A DNA stretch of 64,000 nucleotides from Rhizophlyctis rosea (taxonomy: Eukaryota; Chytridiomycota; Chytridiomycetes; Rhizophlyctidales; Rhizophlyctidaceae): the NCBI GenBank assembly GCA_027596075.1, contig JADGJC010000010.1, positions 58,435-122,434 of the forward strand. Direction: 5' to 3'. Below the pieces are notes generated by a model. The model saw nothing but the letters and a program-made list of their open reading frames with translations, was not told the origin of the DNA and searched no databases. Both the position numbers and the translations under genes were made by a program. This document shows positions 25,016 to 34,936 of this stretch, piece by piece. Every line of letters starts with the position of its first letter. The first letter of the stretch is position 1.

Positions 25016-25873
25016 TTCCTGATGCTGAGGCATTGTGTCAATCGGGAGGGCTCCGACTCCCGATAGTCCCCCTCCTCCTTGGGCAATAAGTAAATGGCAC
25101 TCAGTCCCGGGATTCTGCCTCAGGAAACATAAACACATCATCCAAAAGCGTACCCAAATGCAAATGTGAAACAATCTGGGCAGCAACAATTAAGACCGTC
25201 ACATTGCCTATGATGCCAGCCACGACACAGAAAGAAAACTGCTCTGTACAAAATGGCTGTGGAATCGAGAGCTTCTCTGGATACACCTGTGACGGCGGGT
25301 GTAGATCAAAAAAGACCTAGTCCCCTAGAGGTTTTGCCACACGTCAACCACCAAGACCCAAGCACGCTTGAATCCCGGTGACGGCCCATACACGGTGAAA
25401 CACTGATCTCCTTCCGGCCGGTACCCTGAATGTAACTATCATCGATCCCATCATATATGTAAGCGGGAGACAATCCCACTCAGAGTCGAGTCGTACGTTT
25501 GCTTGTGTTTGTGCGATGACCACTTCCTGGCTTGTCTCTAAAAAAGCAACAACAGTATCCAAAGAGAATGACGACAGAAAAGCAAAGGAGAAGCAACGCA
25601 AGGTCTAACAACCCCAGGTTTTCCTTGAAACGGCAAAAAAGGGGATTGTTGCCTGACCTATGTACCCATCAGGGGTTGTTGTCACCCCCAACAAATCCGA
25701 GTGCCGTTTATCACCGGAGGTTGGGTTTGGGATAACAATTTCCAAAAGAGTACCCCTCGGGTATTATACATCGTAACTAAGGAAACCCTGGGACTGCCGT
25801 GTCGACCCCATATTGTGCTTCTACTCTGTCTTACCTGGAGAGATCTCTTGTCATTCATCGAGGCGTCCACAAA

Positions 25874-26042
25874 TTGTGATTTTTCATGGCTAGGCAGCGG
25901 TGCAACGCGGCGTTGAGACCACTCCTGCCAAGTATCACTTCGGCGAGTTCGACGGAGGGAAGCGAAGGTGGGGGACGACGAGTTGTGATGTATCATGGCT
26001 AGGCAGCGTGCGCGCGAATGGCACTGCTCCTGCCAAGTATCA
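25874..26042. repeat. Two tandem copies of a ~107-bp diverged repeat
   Basis: The unit begins TTGTGAT...CATGGCTAGGCAGCG and ends CTCCTGCCAAGTATCA. Copy 1 spans 25874-25937 and copy 2 spans 25983-26042, with a start-to-start distance of 109 and an end-to-end distance of 105. The middles differ by substitutions and small indels. A weak third start (TTGTGATTTTGGATGGACAG) occurs near 26152. Confidence 0.75.
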
Positions 26043-26313
26043 ACAACGATTCGGCCGAATTTGGTCAAGAAGTTGGCAGATTGGCTCGGGCGTCCCTTGA
26101 AAGTGAAGGAACCGAAGAAGAGGGACTACACATGAATTGGGTTGCAGTCTGTTGTGATTTTGGATGGACAGTCCAAGCTGAATTAGCCAGATTTATCCTT
26201 CGCTACTGGCGCAGCTTGGTTCGCGCAGCACCAGCGAGCTCCAACCCCCAAAAATAGCCTTCAACACCCTTCCCCCTTTAATCCCACGATAACAAGGACA
26301 AATCGTACGCCCA

Positions 26314-28861
26314 ATGGACGAACAGGACACCACACAAACGTCTCGAAAGGGTGCCACTGACGATGGCTTTGCTATGCCTTCAATACCTTTGACGGCACGC
26401 AAAGCGCAAGGGCCTCCACCGCGCGCGCCTGAGCAGCTGCAGGAAACTGATAAGCGAAAACCACAAGCACCACCCCTGAACTACGAAGTTCCGGAATGGT
26501 CGGCAGAACCGAGCGACGAGTATTTTTTTGAGGTGCGAAAGTGCTCCCGAAGCTGCTGTGAGTCCGCGGGACAACAGATCTTATGAGCCGACGTTTAGGT
26601 GTTGAAGACTGGGCAAATTATCGAAACGACTCAACCGATAACTAAACCCTTCATCGTGGCTGGTAAGTTCCGAAGAAAGGAAGACGATCGAGTTCTAGAC
26701 AAAAATTCTCAAACGCAAATATACAGGCCGCCTTCCCCTATGCGATATCCCGCTAGAACACGCCGTGAGTGTTGAACATACACCCTTTTCAGACCTTCGC
26801 GTGATGGCTAATGTGTGACCAGTGGCTCACTTTTTGATTTCTTCAAAGAGTATATCACGGTACCATGCGGTAATACAGTTCAAAAATGACGGTGGGTAGT
26901 ATGCCATAGCATTGGGGATCCAAGAAGCCGGATCTCAAATATCAATAGGCAGCGCACATCTATTCGATTTGGGAAGTACGCATGGAACCTTTGTCAACAA
27001 GGTGCGATCGACTTTATGAGATGAAGGAGAGTCTGAGACTGACTTACAGTTTTAGCTACAAGTACCGAAGCGAACCTACAAGCAGCTTCGAGTTGGTGGT
27101 AAGGATGTCTGTTTTAATTGGCATTTTTGCATGCTCTGACACAGCACATAGATATGATACGGTTTGGCGAGAGTACGCGATTTTACATCTTTCAAGGTCC
27201 CGCACCGGAGGAGGAGGAAGAACCAAAATTCATTCCACCACCCTTACGGCCGAAGCCTGTGGAAGCAGAAGAGACCGAGGTGTCATGGTGTGTATGCAAC
27301 AAGCGCTCTGAAGCCGGCAAACAATATTATGGCTAACGCTTGGCTCCAGGGGCTTCGGTGAAGACGCCACGGAAGACGACGAAGTCGGAGCGCCCACCCA
27401 GCCAGATGAAGGATATGCAGATGACGGGGACGAAAGTGCATTCTACCACGCAGATCCCAAAAAGGCACTAAGAAATTGGCTTGAACAACGCGGCAGCGAG
27501 TTACACTTCACCGTTGAAGAAGAGGGACATGGCAGGACGAAGGGTTTCGTAGCAAAGGTGGAGCTGCCTATCGAGGTCGGGTTTGGAACTTTGACGGGCG
27601 TGGGTCGAGGAAGTCGGAAGAAAGCTGCTGAGAATGAAGCTGCGCTCGATGCTTGTAAGAAGTTGGACCGGAAGGATTTGTTGCGGAATTCGGACGGAGC
27701 GCAGGCGAGGAGTTTTGGTATGCGATTAACGTTGATACTTATTATTGATCATTGGACCTGATGAGCGCCTGCATCAGAGAAGGCAAAATTGAAAAAAATG
27801 TTTGGAGAGGTTGATGATGATGACGATTCGTTTTACGATCGGACAGAGAAGAAAGGTACCCTTTTTTTGCTATGTGTCAGGCATGATCACCTGTCACTGA
27901 TTATCCATAAGCAGGAAATCGCGCCAAGCAAAAGACATCCAATGGCCAAAATCAGACGGAGACATTTGAGTCTTTGACCAAGAAGCGCGAAGATGTTGTG
28001 CGGCAAATTGAAGATATTCACAAACGAATTGAAGATGTGGATAATACGCCGGGTATGTCTTAAGTGTCATAGAAGATCAACAATGTACGGGAACTGAACT
28101 CTTTGTTATAGCTGATTCTGGAGGTGCGGATGCTGGCGATGATGAACTGGACGAATACATGCAAGTGATTGAACAGTCGAAACGGGATGAACGGAAGAAG
28201 GCGTTGAGAAGACAGTTGCCGGATTTGGAGAAGGTGGGAGTTGATCTGCTTTTCAAATTGAGACATGGCGCTCGTGCTGATTTCGATGTGCAGGAACTTG
28301 CTCGACTAGACAAGCTTCTGAAGATTGTCGCACCTACAGGGGTGGCATTGTCGCTTATGCAGCCGGTGAAGGTGATATTAGGGCAGGTTTTAGGGAATGT
28401 GACCACATATCTGACAGTTTGCATAGCGTCAACCCGTACGTCCGGCTGCTCCAAAGCCTTCACCTGCCACCAAGGTTGTACAGCCGGCAGATGCAAGTGT
28501 GCCTGAAGTTGAGGAGGAAGATGAGGAGGAAGATGAGACGGACGGAAGAAATCCTGCACAAACAACCAAACCAACACCCGAGCCACCCGAGCCGTCTCGA
28601 AAGCGGAAGGATGAGGCGGAAAGTAGTAATGGGAACGGGTCACATTCGGCAAGTACTCAAGACACAACACAGGCGGGGCATGACAGTGGAGGGTCTGGAG
28701 GACCACAAGCGAAACGCCGAAAAGTGTATGGAGTGATGACGGCGCAGCAGGCGGAGGAGCACTGGAAGGTTGAGAGTGAGGATGCGGTGGAGTGGATTGC
28801 ACCTGATGACCGGATATCGGAGAAGGAGCTTAAGAAGTTGAATGCTGCGTATGGGTATTAG
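26314..28861 (+). CDS. Kanadaptin (SLC4A1AP) homologue, FHA domain
   Basis: This is a multi-exon gene. Exon 1 (26314-26532) encodes a disordered start and YEVPEWSAEPSDEYFFE. The next exons build an FHA domain: PFIVAGRLPLCDIPLEHAVSRYHAVIQFKND, then HIYDLGSTHGTFVN and RVGDMIRFG, with the phosphothreonine-binding Arg, Ser and Arg-His residues present. Downstream are the kanadaptin-specific RNA-binding-like region (NWLEQRGSELHFTVEEEG, RGSRKKAAENEAALDACKKL), the MFGEVDDDDDSFYDRT segment, a helical region (TFESLTKKREDVVRQIEDIHKRIEDV) and the LDEYMQVI motif. The C-terminus is acidic and includes PQAKRRKVYG. Kanadaptin is a mainly nuclear protein of poorly known role, possibly linked to RNA processing. 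The domain order matches the animal protein. Confidence 0.9.
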
Positions 28862-29117
28862 GATGTTTGTAGTTACACGTGTCTCAAGTAGGCAGACTTG
28901 TCAACATGAATCATGTGCAAACTGGACTTGCTATCGTATTGTATTCTACACTTTTTTACATACTGCAATCACTTTGTTTTCGTATTATGTGAGGTATTCT
29001 TCGTTTTGTATTGAGCAACTAGCACGTACTGCAGTAAGCTGGATGGGTTGTATGCGAGCACCTGCGGGATGATACTGCAGGATGTAAGCAACAAGTGGGC
29101 ACGTGCATGATCCGTCA

Positions 29118-30137
29118 TCACTCCGAATCTTCCTGCATCGACTCTCCTTGGTACGAGTCGTCATCATCCCCACCTCCTCCCGGGTCATGTACCTCCTCCC
29201 CACCTTCATCCATAGGATCACCCACCACCATACTGCTCGACCCGCCCTCGTAGCCGCCAACCTCATCACCAAGCGGGCCGCCCACACTTTCCCTCCTCCG
29301 CGAGGACCTCCGTACACGTAAGGTATGCAAATTCCCCCGCGGACTCTGAGTTGGCGGGTCCCAGAATCCGACCTGTCCACCGCGGATGGAGGGCAAGCCT
29401 CTTTCCCTTTGTACTTGGTTGAGGAAGTCGTTCAGGCCTGGAGGTGGAGTCCATTCTTCGCGACGGGTGAATTGTTGGACTACTTCGCCTTCTGAGTTGT
29501 ATTCTTCGTAGTCGATGTCGCGGAAGCGGTCTGGGGTTCGGGTTGGAGATTGGTGCGGGGTGCGGCTTTTGCGGTGGGGGACTGTGAGGTGGGTTGGGGT
29601 TGGTGTCGGGGGTTGTGGTGTGGAGAGGGTGGGGAGTTGGGAAGTGCGGTGGGGTGGGGATGAAGTTGGGGTGGGGTTTAGGCTGAGGATTTCGGTGAGG
29701 GTTGGGGACGGTGGGTTGGGGTGTGAAGTTGGTGGTGGTGGCGAGACGCGTTTTTCATCTTGTTCGACGGGTCGTGGGGCAAGTGTACCGATAGTTGGGC
29801 GGATGCGAATGGTGATCGGTTGTCTTGGAGAGGTGGATGGCGAACCTTCGGTTTCTGCTGCTGTTGCGATGGAGTCGGAGTGGGAGGAGGAAGTGTGGGT
29901 GCGGCGTGGGCGTGTCGCTTTGGGTTTGTCCGAACTGCGGGTGTGGCGTGGTGGTGAGGTGGCAGAGGTGCTGATGTCGGTCGGGGGGGTGACGGTGATG
30001 CCGGGAATACCATGAAATTCTTGACTTCTTGTGGAAGGCCTTCGAGGTGGCATGCTGTGTTTGTGCCAGGAAGAACGTTTGTAAGTGCAAACGATCTTCC
30101 TTGAGATTTCGGATGTTGTTGGGGATGAGTATACCAT
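29118..30137 (-). CDS. Disordered Ser/Thr/Pro-rich unknown protein
   Basis: A single open frame of 339 residues; MPPRRPSTRSQEF at 30053 is an alternative start giving 311. No family is recognised. The first two thirds are Pro, Ser and Thr repeats with Arg-rich patches. The only ordered-looking segment is RFRDIDYEEYNSEGEVVQQFTRREEWTPPPGLNDFLNQVQRERGLPS. The end is acidic and Gly-rich (GGGGDDDDSYQGESMQEDSE). It lies tail to tail with the kanadaptin gene, 256 bases away. The long open frame and the asymmetric codon pattern support it as a gene, but low-complexity sequence can keep frames open by chance. Confidence 0.55.
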   Translation of the reverse strand: MVYSSPTTSEISRKIVCTYKRSSWHKHSMPPRRPSTRSQEFHGIPGITVTPPTDISTSATSPPRHTRSSDKPKATRPRRTHTSSSHSDSIATAAETEGSPSTSPRQPITIRIRPTIGTLAPRPVEQDEKRVSPPPPTSHPNPPSPTLTEILSLNPTPTSSPPHRTSQLPTLSTPQPPTPTPTHLTVPHRKSRTPHQSPTRTPDRFRDIDYEEYNSEGEVVQQFTRREEWTPPPGLNDFLNQVQRERGLPSIRGGQVGFWDPPTQSPRGNLHTLRVRRSSRRRESVGGPLGDEVGGYEGGSSSMVVGDPMDEGGEEVHDPGGGGDDDDSYQGESMQEDSE

Positions 30138-30565
30138 TGTGGGTGTTTTATGGGAAGAGGTTTCCCACGCGTGGATGCTATTTATGGGAGGCTGCTGCGC
30201 ACTGAGGGAACCCCACTTTGCGTGGACCCAACATTGATCAGCAGGGTCCAGGCAGGACGGACACGGTGGATCCCTGTGTGTGTGTTGGGATCACTGTATG
30301 TCAGTGGGAGACACTCTCAATCACATGCCAGATGATGAGCATCCTCATTTTCAGGGTCCCCATGAGTAATGTTTGAATATGAAACCCCATAATATGACGG
30401 GTGGTGGCCCAGCATCCCGATGATTCAGATTCAAAACGAGATAGCAAAAATGTAAACAGTTCACATGAGAAATCTGCTCGGGGCTGCGCAGCTGGTGCGT
30501 TGCAGGACCGTAAAAACTGTATTCTACAATCAAAGCACTAATGCAGCTCGTCTCCAACCTAAAGT
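30138..30565. other. Intergenic region
   Basis: This region lies between the start of the disordered protein gene and the stop of the aldo-keto reductase gene, both on the minus strand. It should hold the promoter of the former. No motif was recognised. Confidence 0.4.
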
Positions 30566-32339
30566 TCAGCTGTGGCCGACAATCGGCTGCGTGACATATG
30601 GCTAGGACAGATCATCAACATCACAATTAGCAGGACATCCTTCCAACAGACTGACTGCAAGGACGTACGTACCTCCTCCAAATACTTGACATCCTCCTCA
30701 GACAGCTTCACCTTTTGCGCACCCAACAAGTCATCAATGTAATGCAGCTTGTTGATACCCACAATCGGGCTGGTGACAACCGGCTTCGTGTAGAGCCATG
30801 CAAGTGCAATCTGCGCCTTGGTTGCCCCATGCTTCTGTGCAAGCTCTTCCACCCGCTTGGCAATCGTGCTCTGAGCATCCTTGATGTGGGCAGGTGTGCT
30901 TTGAGCTATACTGTTCCGGAATTGGTCGGATGTGGCACGAACGGACGAGCTTCCTTCTGTTGCGGTCAACACTCCCCGACCTGCAATGTAAAATGATCAA
31001 TGTGAGAGGGATGTGGGGAGCTCATGGGAAGCGGAGACAGGAGTAGCATACCTAAAGGCGACCAAGGAATCACCGCAACACCAGAGTCTAAACAGAAAGG
31101 CAACATCTAGAACTGAATTTGAGTATATGCCCACGGTTCTTCTCTCAAACCCTCCACGATCATACCTCACGTTCCTCCTCCCTATAAATGACGTTGTAAA
31201 AGTTCTGCATGGAAACAAACTTGGTCCAGCCTAATTCAAAATATCTTCAATCCATCGCAGACATGAATGTGACCTCTTCGTATGAAAAACTTACCATTCT
31301 TCTCCGCAACGGCTTGTGCCTTTGCAAACTGCCATGCGTGCATGGACGATGCTGTCCAGCAGAAGGTGAGCTGGTTAAGTCATCCTTTCTCACTTAGTCA
31401 TGTTCACATACCACCAATGTACCGAACTTTCCCCAACCGCACAAGGTCGTGTAGAGCCTGCATGGTCTCCTCAATAGGGGTGTTGTAGTCCCATCGGTGA
31501 ATTTGGTACAAATCAATATCTGTCCAGGAACATGGACTTAGAGACCTCGCACAGTAACAATGTTCGATCTGCACTCACAGTCGGTCCCCAACCGCTTCAA
31601 ACTTGCTTCTACTGCGTCAAATATGGCCTATCAAATGAGATGTTGTATGAGTCTTGCGTCTGAACTACTCCCGGCTCAGAAGGCAGCTAGTTGTGTGGAA
31701 ATGATGAATGCTCACCTTCCGGCTGAGCCCAGCTCGGTTGACAAATGGGGGTTTGTTGAGAGGCTTTCCGATTGCTCTCAATCCAGGGTTCTCCTCAGGA
31801 GCCGGGAAGTACAGCTTGGTGGCGATAACGAGCTGAGAAAAGCAGGCAATGCGAAAATTACAGAGTTTAGAGAATTAGTTGAGGAGAAAATCATTGTATG
31901 CGCACCTGGTCACGTGGGATATTGAACTTCTTGATAGCCTCGCCAAGGATCTTCTCACTCTCACCATTCGAGTATGTGTTTGCCGTGTCCCAAAAGTTGA
32001 TGCCTGTGCAGTCACGGCATTAGCGATACACAAAGAATTCGTTTCTGAACCCTGAGCAATTATGAGCAGCACACGCACCGGCATCCCACGCAGCCTTGAT
32101 GATCGGGAACGCTTCTTCACGCTCTAGCACCCATTCTGCCCACTGATTTCAATGAAGAGAAACCATCAAGCGGAAAGAGTTAGTAGCTGTTGGGACATTT
32201 CATTGTATGTAATGCGAATCCCTACCGATTTGCTGCCATACGACATGAATCCCAGCGCGATGCGAGACACGTACAGTCCCGTGTTGCCAAACCGGACGTA
32301 CTCCGTGGTAGGCTCTCCTTCTTGGTTGACGGCGACCAT
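30566..32339 (-). CDS. Aldo-keto reductase
   Basis: About eight exons encode a complete AKR (beta/alpha)8 barrel, starting [22 protein letters not shown] at 32339. Exon segments include [31 protein letters not shown] (catalytic Asp and Tyr), [22 protein letters not shown] (catalytic Lys), [21 protein letters not shown] (catalytic His region), [18 protein letters not shown], and IPWSPLGRGVL. The C-terminal NADPH-binding part has [32 protein letters not shown]. The final short exon, after an intron starting GTACGT, gives [11 protein letters not shown], typical of the YajO/AAD-like fungal AKRs. The enzyme probably reduces aldehydes or ketones with NADPH; the substrate cannot be told from sequence. 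Reading on through the last intron would give an unlikely tail, so it was spliced out. Confidence 0.9.
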
Positions 32340-32921
32340 GTTTAAATCTTGTGTGGTGGGTGACTTGGAGGTGGTGTGGATGCGGGTATTTATGTTTTTT
32401 TCGGAGCACAAGGTTGTTACAAATACTTGTGGCTGGCACATGGATGTGGGAGGGGCCAGGACGACGCTCACACCGGGATGACCAGCATGACGATTTGGCT
32501 CCTCCAGTTGACGCGAAGGATGCGCCTGCTGCGCAGAAATCACCCGAAATTCTTCCATCGAACGCGTCCGCTGCGCCACAAAGTGGTCGTTTCAGACTTC
32601 ATGGCAAATAATTCGTGTAGCAAATTAGCAATACCGGTAGGTAACTTCCACATGGACGCCATATAATGCGTCATAGAATCTGCATTGATTCTTCAGCGGC
32701 ATATACATGCGTCAAGAGTGTGCCGAGATGTTTGATGATAACTTGCTGCGGTCACCCTTACACGGCCACGATGAACTTCCCAACATCATTACATCAAACT
32801 TCGATATACAGATTGAGTGCGATGAGTTATATACAAAGGGGTGCCATAGGGCTTCTATGCTAATTTTTTGTGTGCCTACTGTCTCCAAGCGTCCGCTGCT
32901 AATATACATAAACCTCGCACA
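32340..32921. other. Intergenic region
   Basis: About 580 bases lie between the start of the aldo-keto reductase gene and the stop of the F-box gene, both on the minus strand. A TATTTATG element at about 32388-32395 lies 50 bases before the reductase ATG and could be a TATA-like site. No gene is supported. Confidence 0.4.
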
Positions 32922-34814
32922 TCACCTCCATCCAGCGCTCTCCGCACCATCAACATTCACATACTTATACACGTTCGCATACACTTGCCGTTCCTCCCGC
33001 CGCACACGACACTGCTCCATCCAAAACAAATACATCCCACCTTTACCAATACCCTCATTCCCTTGATCATCGCAAACCGTCCCATCGCTCTTGCCAGAAT
33101 ACCAAAGCCCCCCACGGACAACTGTTTCCGGCGGCTGGTTACTAAAATCTAAGATAGCAGCTTCGTCCATGTTTCCAATATACATCATCGACCCATCAAG
33201 CGCCGGCCCACCAATACGTCTTGGCCGATCCTGAAGACCTTCCACCAGTGTTTCAAATGCCGCTGCCCAAAGTGCCTCCCCACTATCCAAATTAACTGCA
33301 AACAGGACCGTCTGCTGAACCGAGAAGTTCGGAAAGAAGCAGTCGTCGTGGTGCCCGAACCCTTCTAACAACACTAAAAGTAGCCGCCCATGCACTTGCG
33401 CGTCCAGTATCTCAACATCCGTCAAGTTGTGCCCCTTCACCGATGTAGCCCACGCCGGGCACTTCTCGTCCAACTCCGCAAGGTCCTCCCGCCCCAGCAC
33501 TCGTCCCGTCGGTATTTGCCACCACGTGAGGTAATCAGCCACCCTGTTCAAGTCGTGTACCGCCAACACTTCCACCGCTCCCGCTTCCCGATCAAGCTTA
33601 TACATTATGGATCCCACCCAGAGGTAATCTTTCTCGTATTCCATGTCGAGTTCAATGCTGGAGAAGTCCAATTCGAAGGAGCAGGCGACGGTGATGATGG
33701 TGTTTGTTTCGTCAATGCGGAAGTAGGGAGAGGTAAGGAGGTTGATATCTTCTAGTGGTAGGCCTTCGTGGGTTTGGAAGAAGGTGCTGTGGGTGTGGAT
33801 GTCACTTAGGAGGTCTAATGTTATAAAATGTGGTATTGGTAGATCGGTAGGCGGTACGGCTTGGACGGTAGGGGAGATGTTGTAATGGATTTGGAAGGAA
33901 TCTCTGCTTGATAGGATAAGCACGTCGCTGCGGAAGACTGACGCTTTCATGTCGATGCTGTCGAGATCGCTGCTGGACATTGGGATCTGATATAGGGGGC
34001 TGCCATCGCAACAGAAGAGGTGGAACGCTGTTTCCGATTCCGAGTCTTCCGGAGGGGCCGCAAACATGGGCAAGATGCTGTTGACGAGAAACTTTTCTTC
34101 CCTGCTCAGAACCCCCCCAATTAATGCCCTGTAGTCCACCTTGCTCAGAACTGCCGAATGGAGCCGTATGCGAGGAATGGGCTCAGACTCAGGTATTATG
34201 TCTTTACTCGACTTGGTATCTTCCTCATCCAAGGGTGACGATTCCATCAAATCCTGTAATTCTCCCTCTGAGATCTCAGACTCAACCGATGCTACAGAGT
34301 CTGTCTCCGATAACTCCGATTCTTCTACAGCCGATTCCGCATCCGATGTCTCATTCTCCAGATCCGGCCGTCCCCCCTCGCTCCCATCTGTGTTATCAGT
34401 TTCCAGCCCCTCCTTTCGTTTGTCATGTACATCAGATTTAACTGGCAGCCAACTCCAGATTGCATGCTTTTGCAGAGAAGGCGGCCCATCCTTCACTCTG
34501 CCAAAATATGATGGCTCGACATTCCCCGCATGCAGCACCCATTGTCCACGCCATAGCCGTCGATGAGCAGCGTACACCTCCCTCCACCAGTCAAAGCGCG
34601 CAGAGGGCAACTTGAAAGGGAGATTGCTTGCTCTCCCGAAGAAGAAATCTCTCGCCACCAGAAGCTTCCAAACGGTTCTATCAAAGCTTTCGTCCTGTAG
34701 TACGCCTCTGTGAAAAGCTTTGGAAGCGGTAGCGAGAGTCACTAGGTCGCGGGCTGACAGGTCCGCGAACAACGTGCTATCGCAGTCGGGTGGGAGTTTT
34801 CCGAACACACTCAT
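32922..34814 (-). CDS. F-box protein with unknown beta-rich C-terminus
   Basis: A single-exon frame gives 630 residues from MSVFGKLPPDCDS; a start ten codons upstream (34844) is also open. Residues 6-60 match an F-box-like fold (LPPDCDSTLFADLSARDLVTLATASKAFHRGVLQDESFDRTVWKLLVARDFFF), which would bind Skp1 in an SCF ubiquitin ligase. The middle has a Ser/Asp/Glu-rich disordered region. The C-terminal 350 residues alternate hydrophobic and polar stretches with Trp-rich segments (LTWWQIPTGRVLG, GEALWAAAFETL, GGPALDGSMMYIGNMDEAAILDF), suggestive of a beta-propeller that recruits the target. No named family was recognised for that part. It is divergent from the Nup88-type gene with a promoter of only about 120 bases. 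Confidence 0.75.
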   Translation of the reverse strand: MSVFGKLPPDCDSTLFADLSARDLVTLATASKAFHRGVLQDESFDRTVWKLLVARDFFFGRASNLPFKLPSARFDWWREVYAAHRRLWRGQWVLHAGNVEPSYFGRVKDGPPSLQKHAIWSWLPVKSDVHDKRKEGLETDNTDGSEGGRPDLENETSDAESAVEESELSETDSVASVESEISEGELQDLMESSPLDEEDTKSSKDIIPESEPIPRIRLHSAVLSKVDYRALIGGVLSREEKFLVNSILPMFAAPPEDSESETAFHLFCCDGSPLYQIPMSSSDLDSIDMKASVFRSDVLILSSRDSFQIHYNISPTVQAVPPTDLPIPHFITLDLLSDIHTHSTFFQTHEGLPLEDINLLTSPYFRIDETNTIITVACSFELDFSSIELDMEYEKDYLWVGSIMYKLDREAGAVEVLAVHDLNRVADYLTWWQIPTGRVLGREDLAELDEKCPAWATSVKGHNLTDVEILDAQVHGRLLLVLLEGFGHHDDCFFPNFSVQQTVLFAVNLDSGEALWAAAFETLVEGLQDRPRRIGGPALDGSMMYIGNMDEAAILDFSNQPPETVVRGGLWYSGKSDGTVCDDQGNEGIGKGGMYLFWMEQCRVRREERQVYANVYKYVNVDGAESAGWR

Positions 34815-34936
34815 GATGCCGGTCGAGATGGCGGCTAAGCGCACAATACAGAACGGGGAGCTACAGAGCTACCCCATTCTTATGCTGCCCGCTCGAGAGT
34901 GGCAGTGAACTGTGGCATTGTTAGTGGGGGCTAAAA

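Larger units (their letters stand above)
24398..26313. other. Intergenic region with repeats
   Basis: This is the longest gene-free stretch in the window (1.9 kb). It holds a perfect 25-bp inverted repeat and two copies of a diverged direct repeat, annotated separately. Open frames here are short, overlap on both strands and carry no motif. The right end should hold the kanadaptin promoter. Confidence 0.5.
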
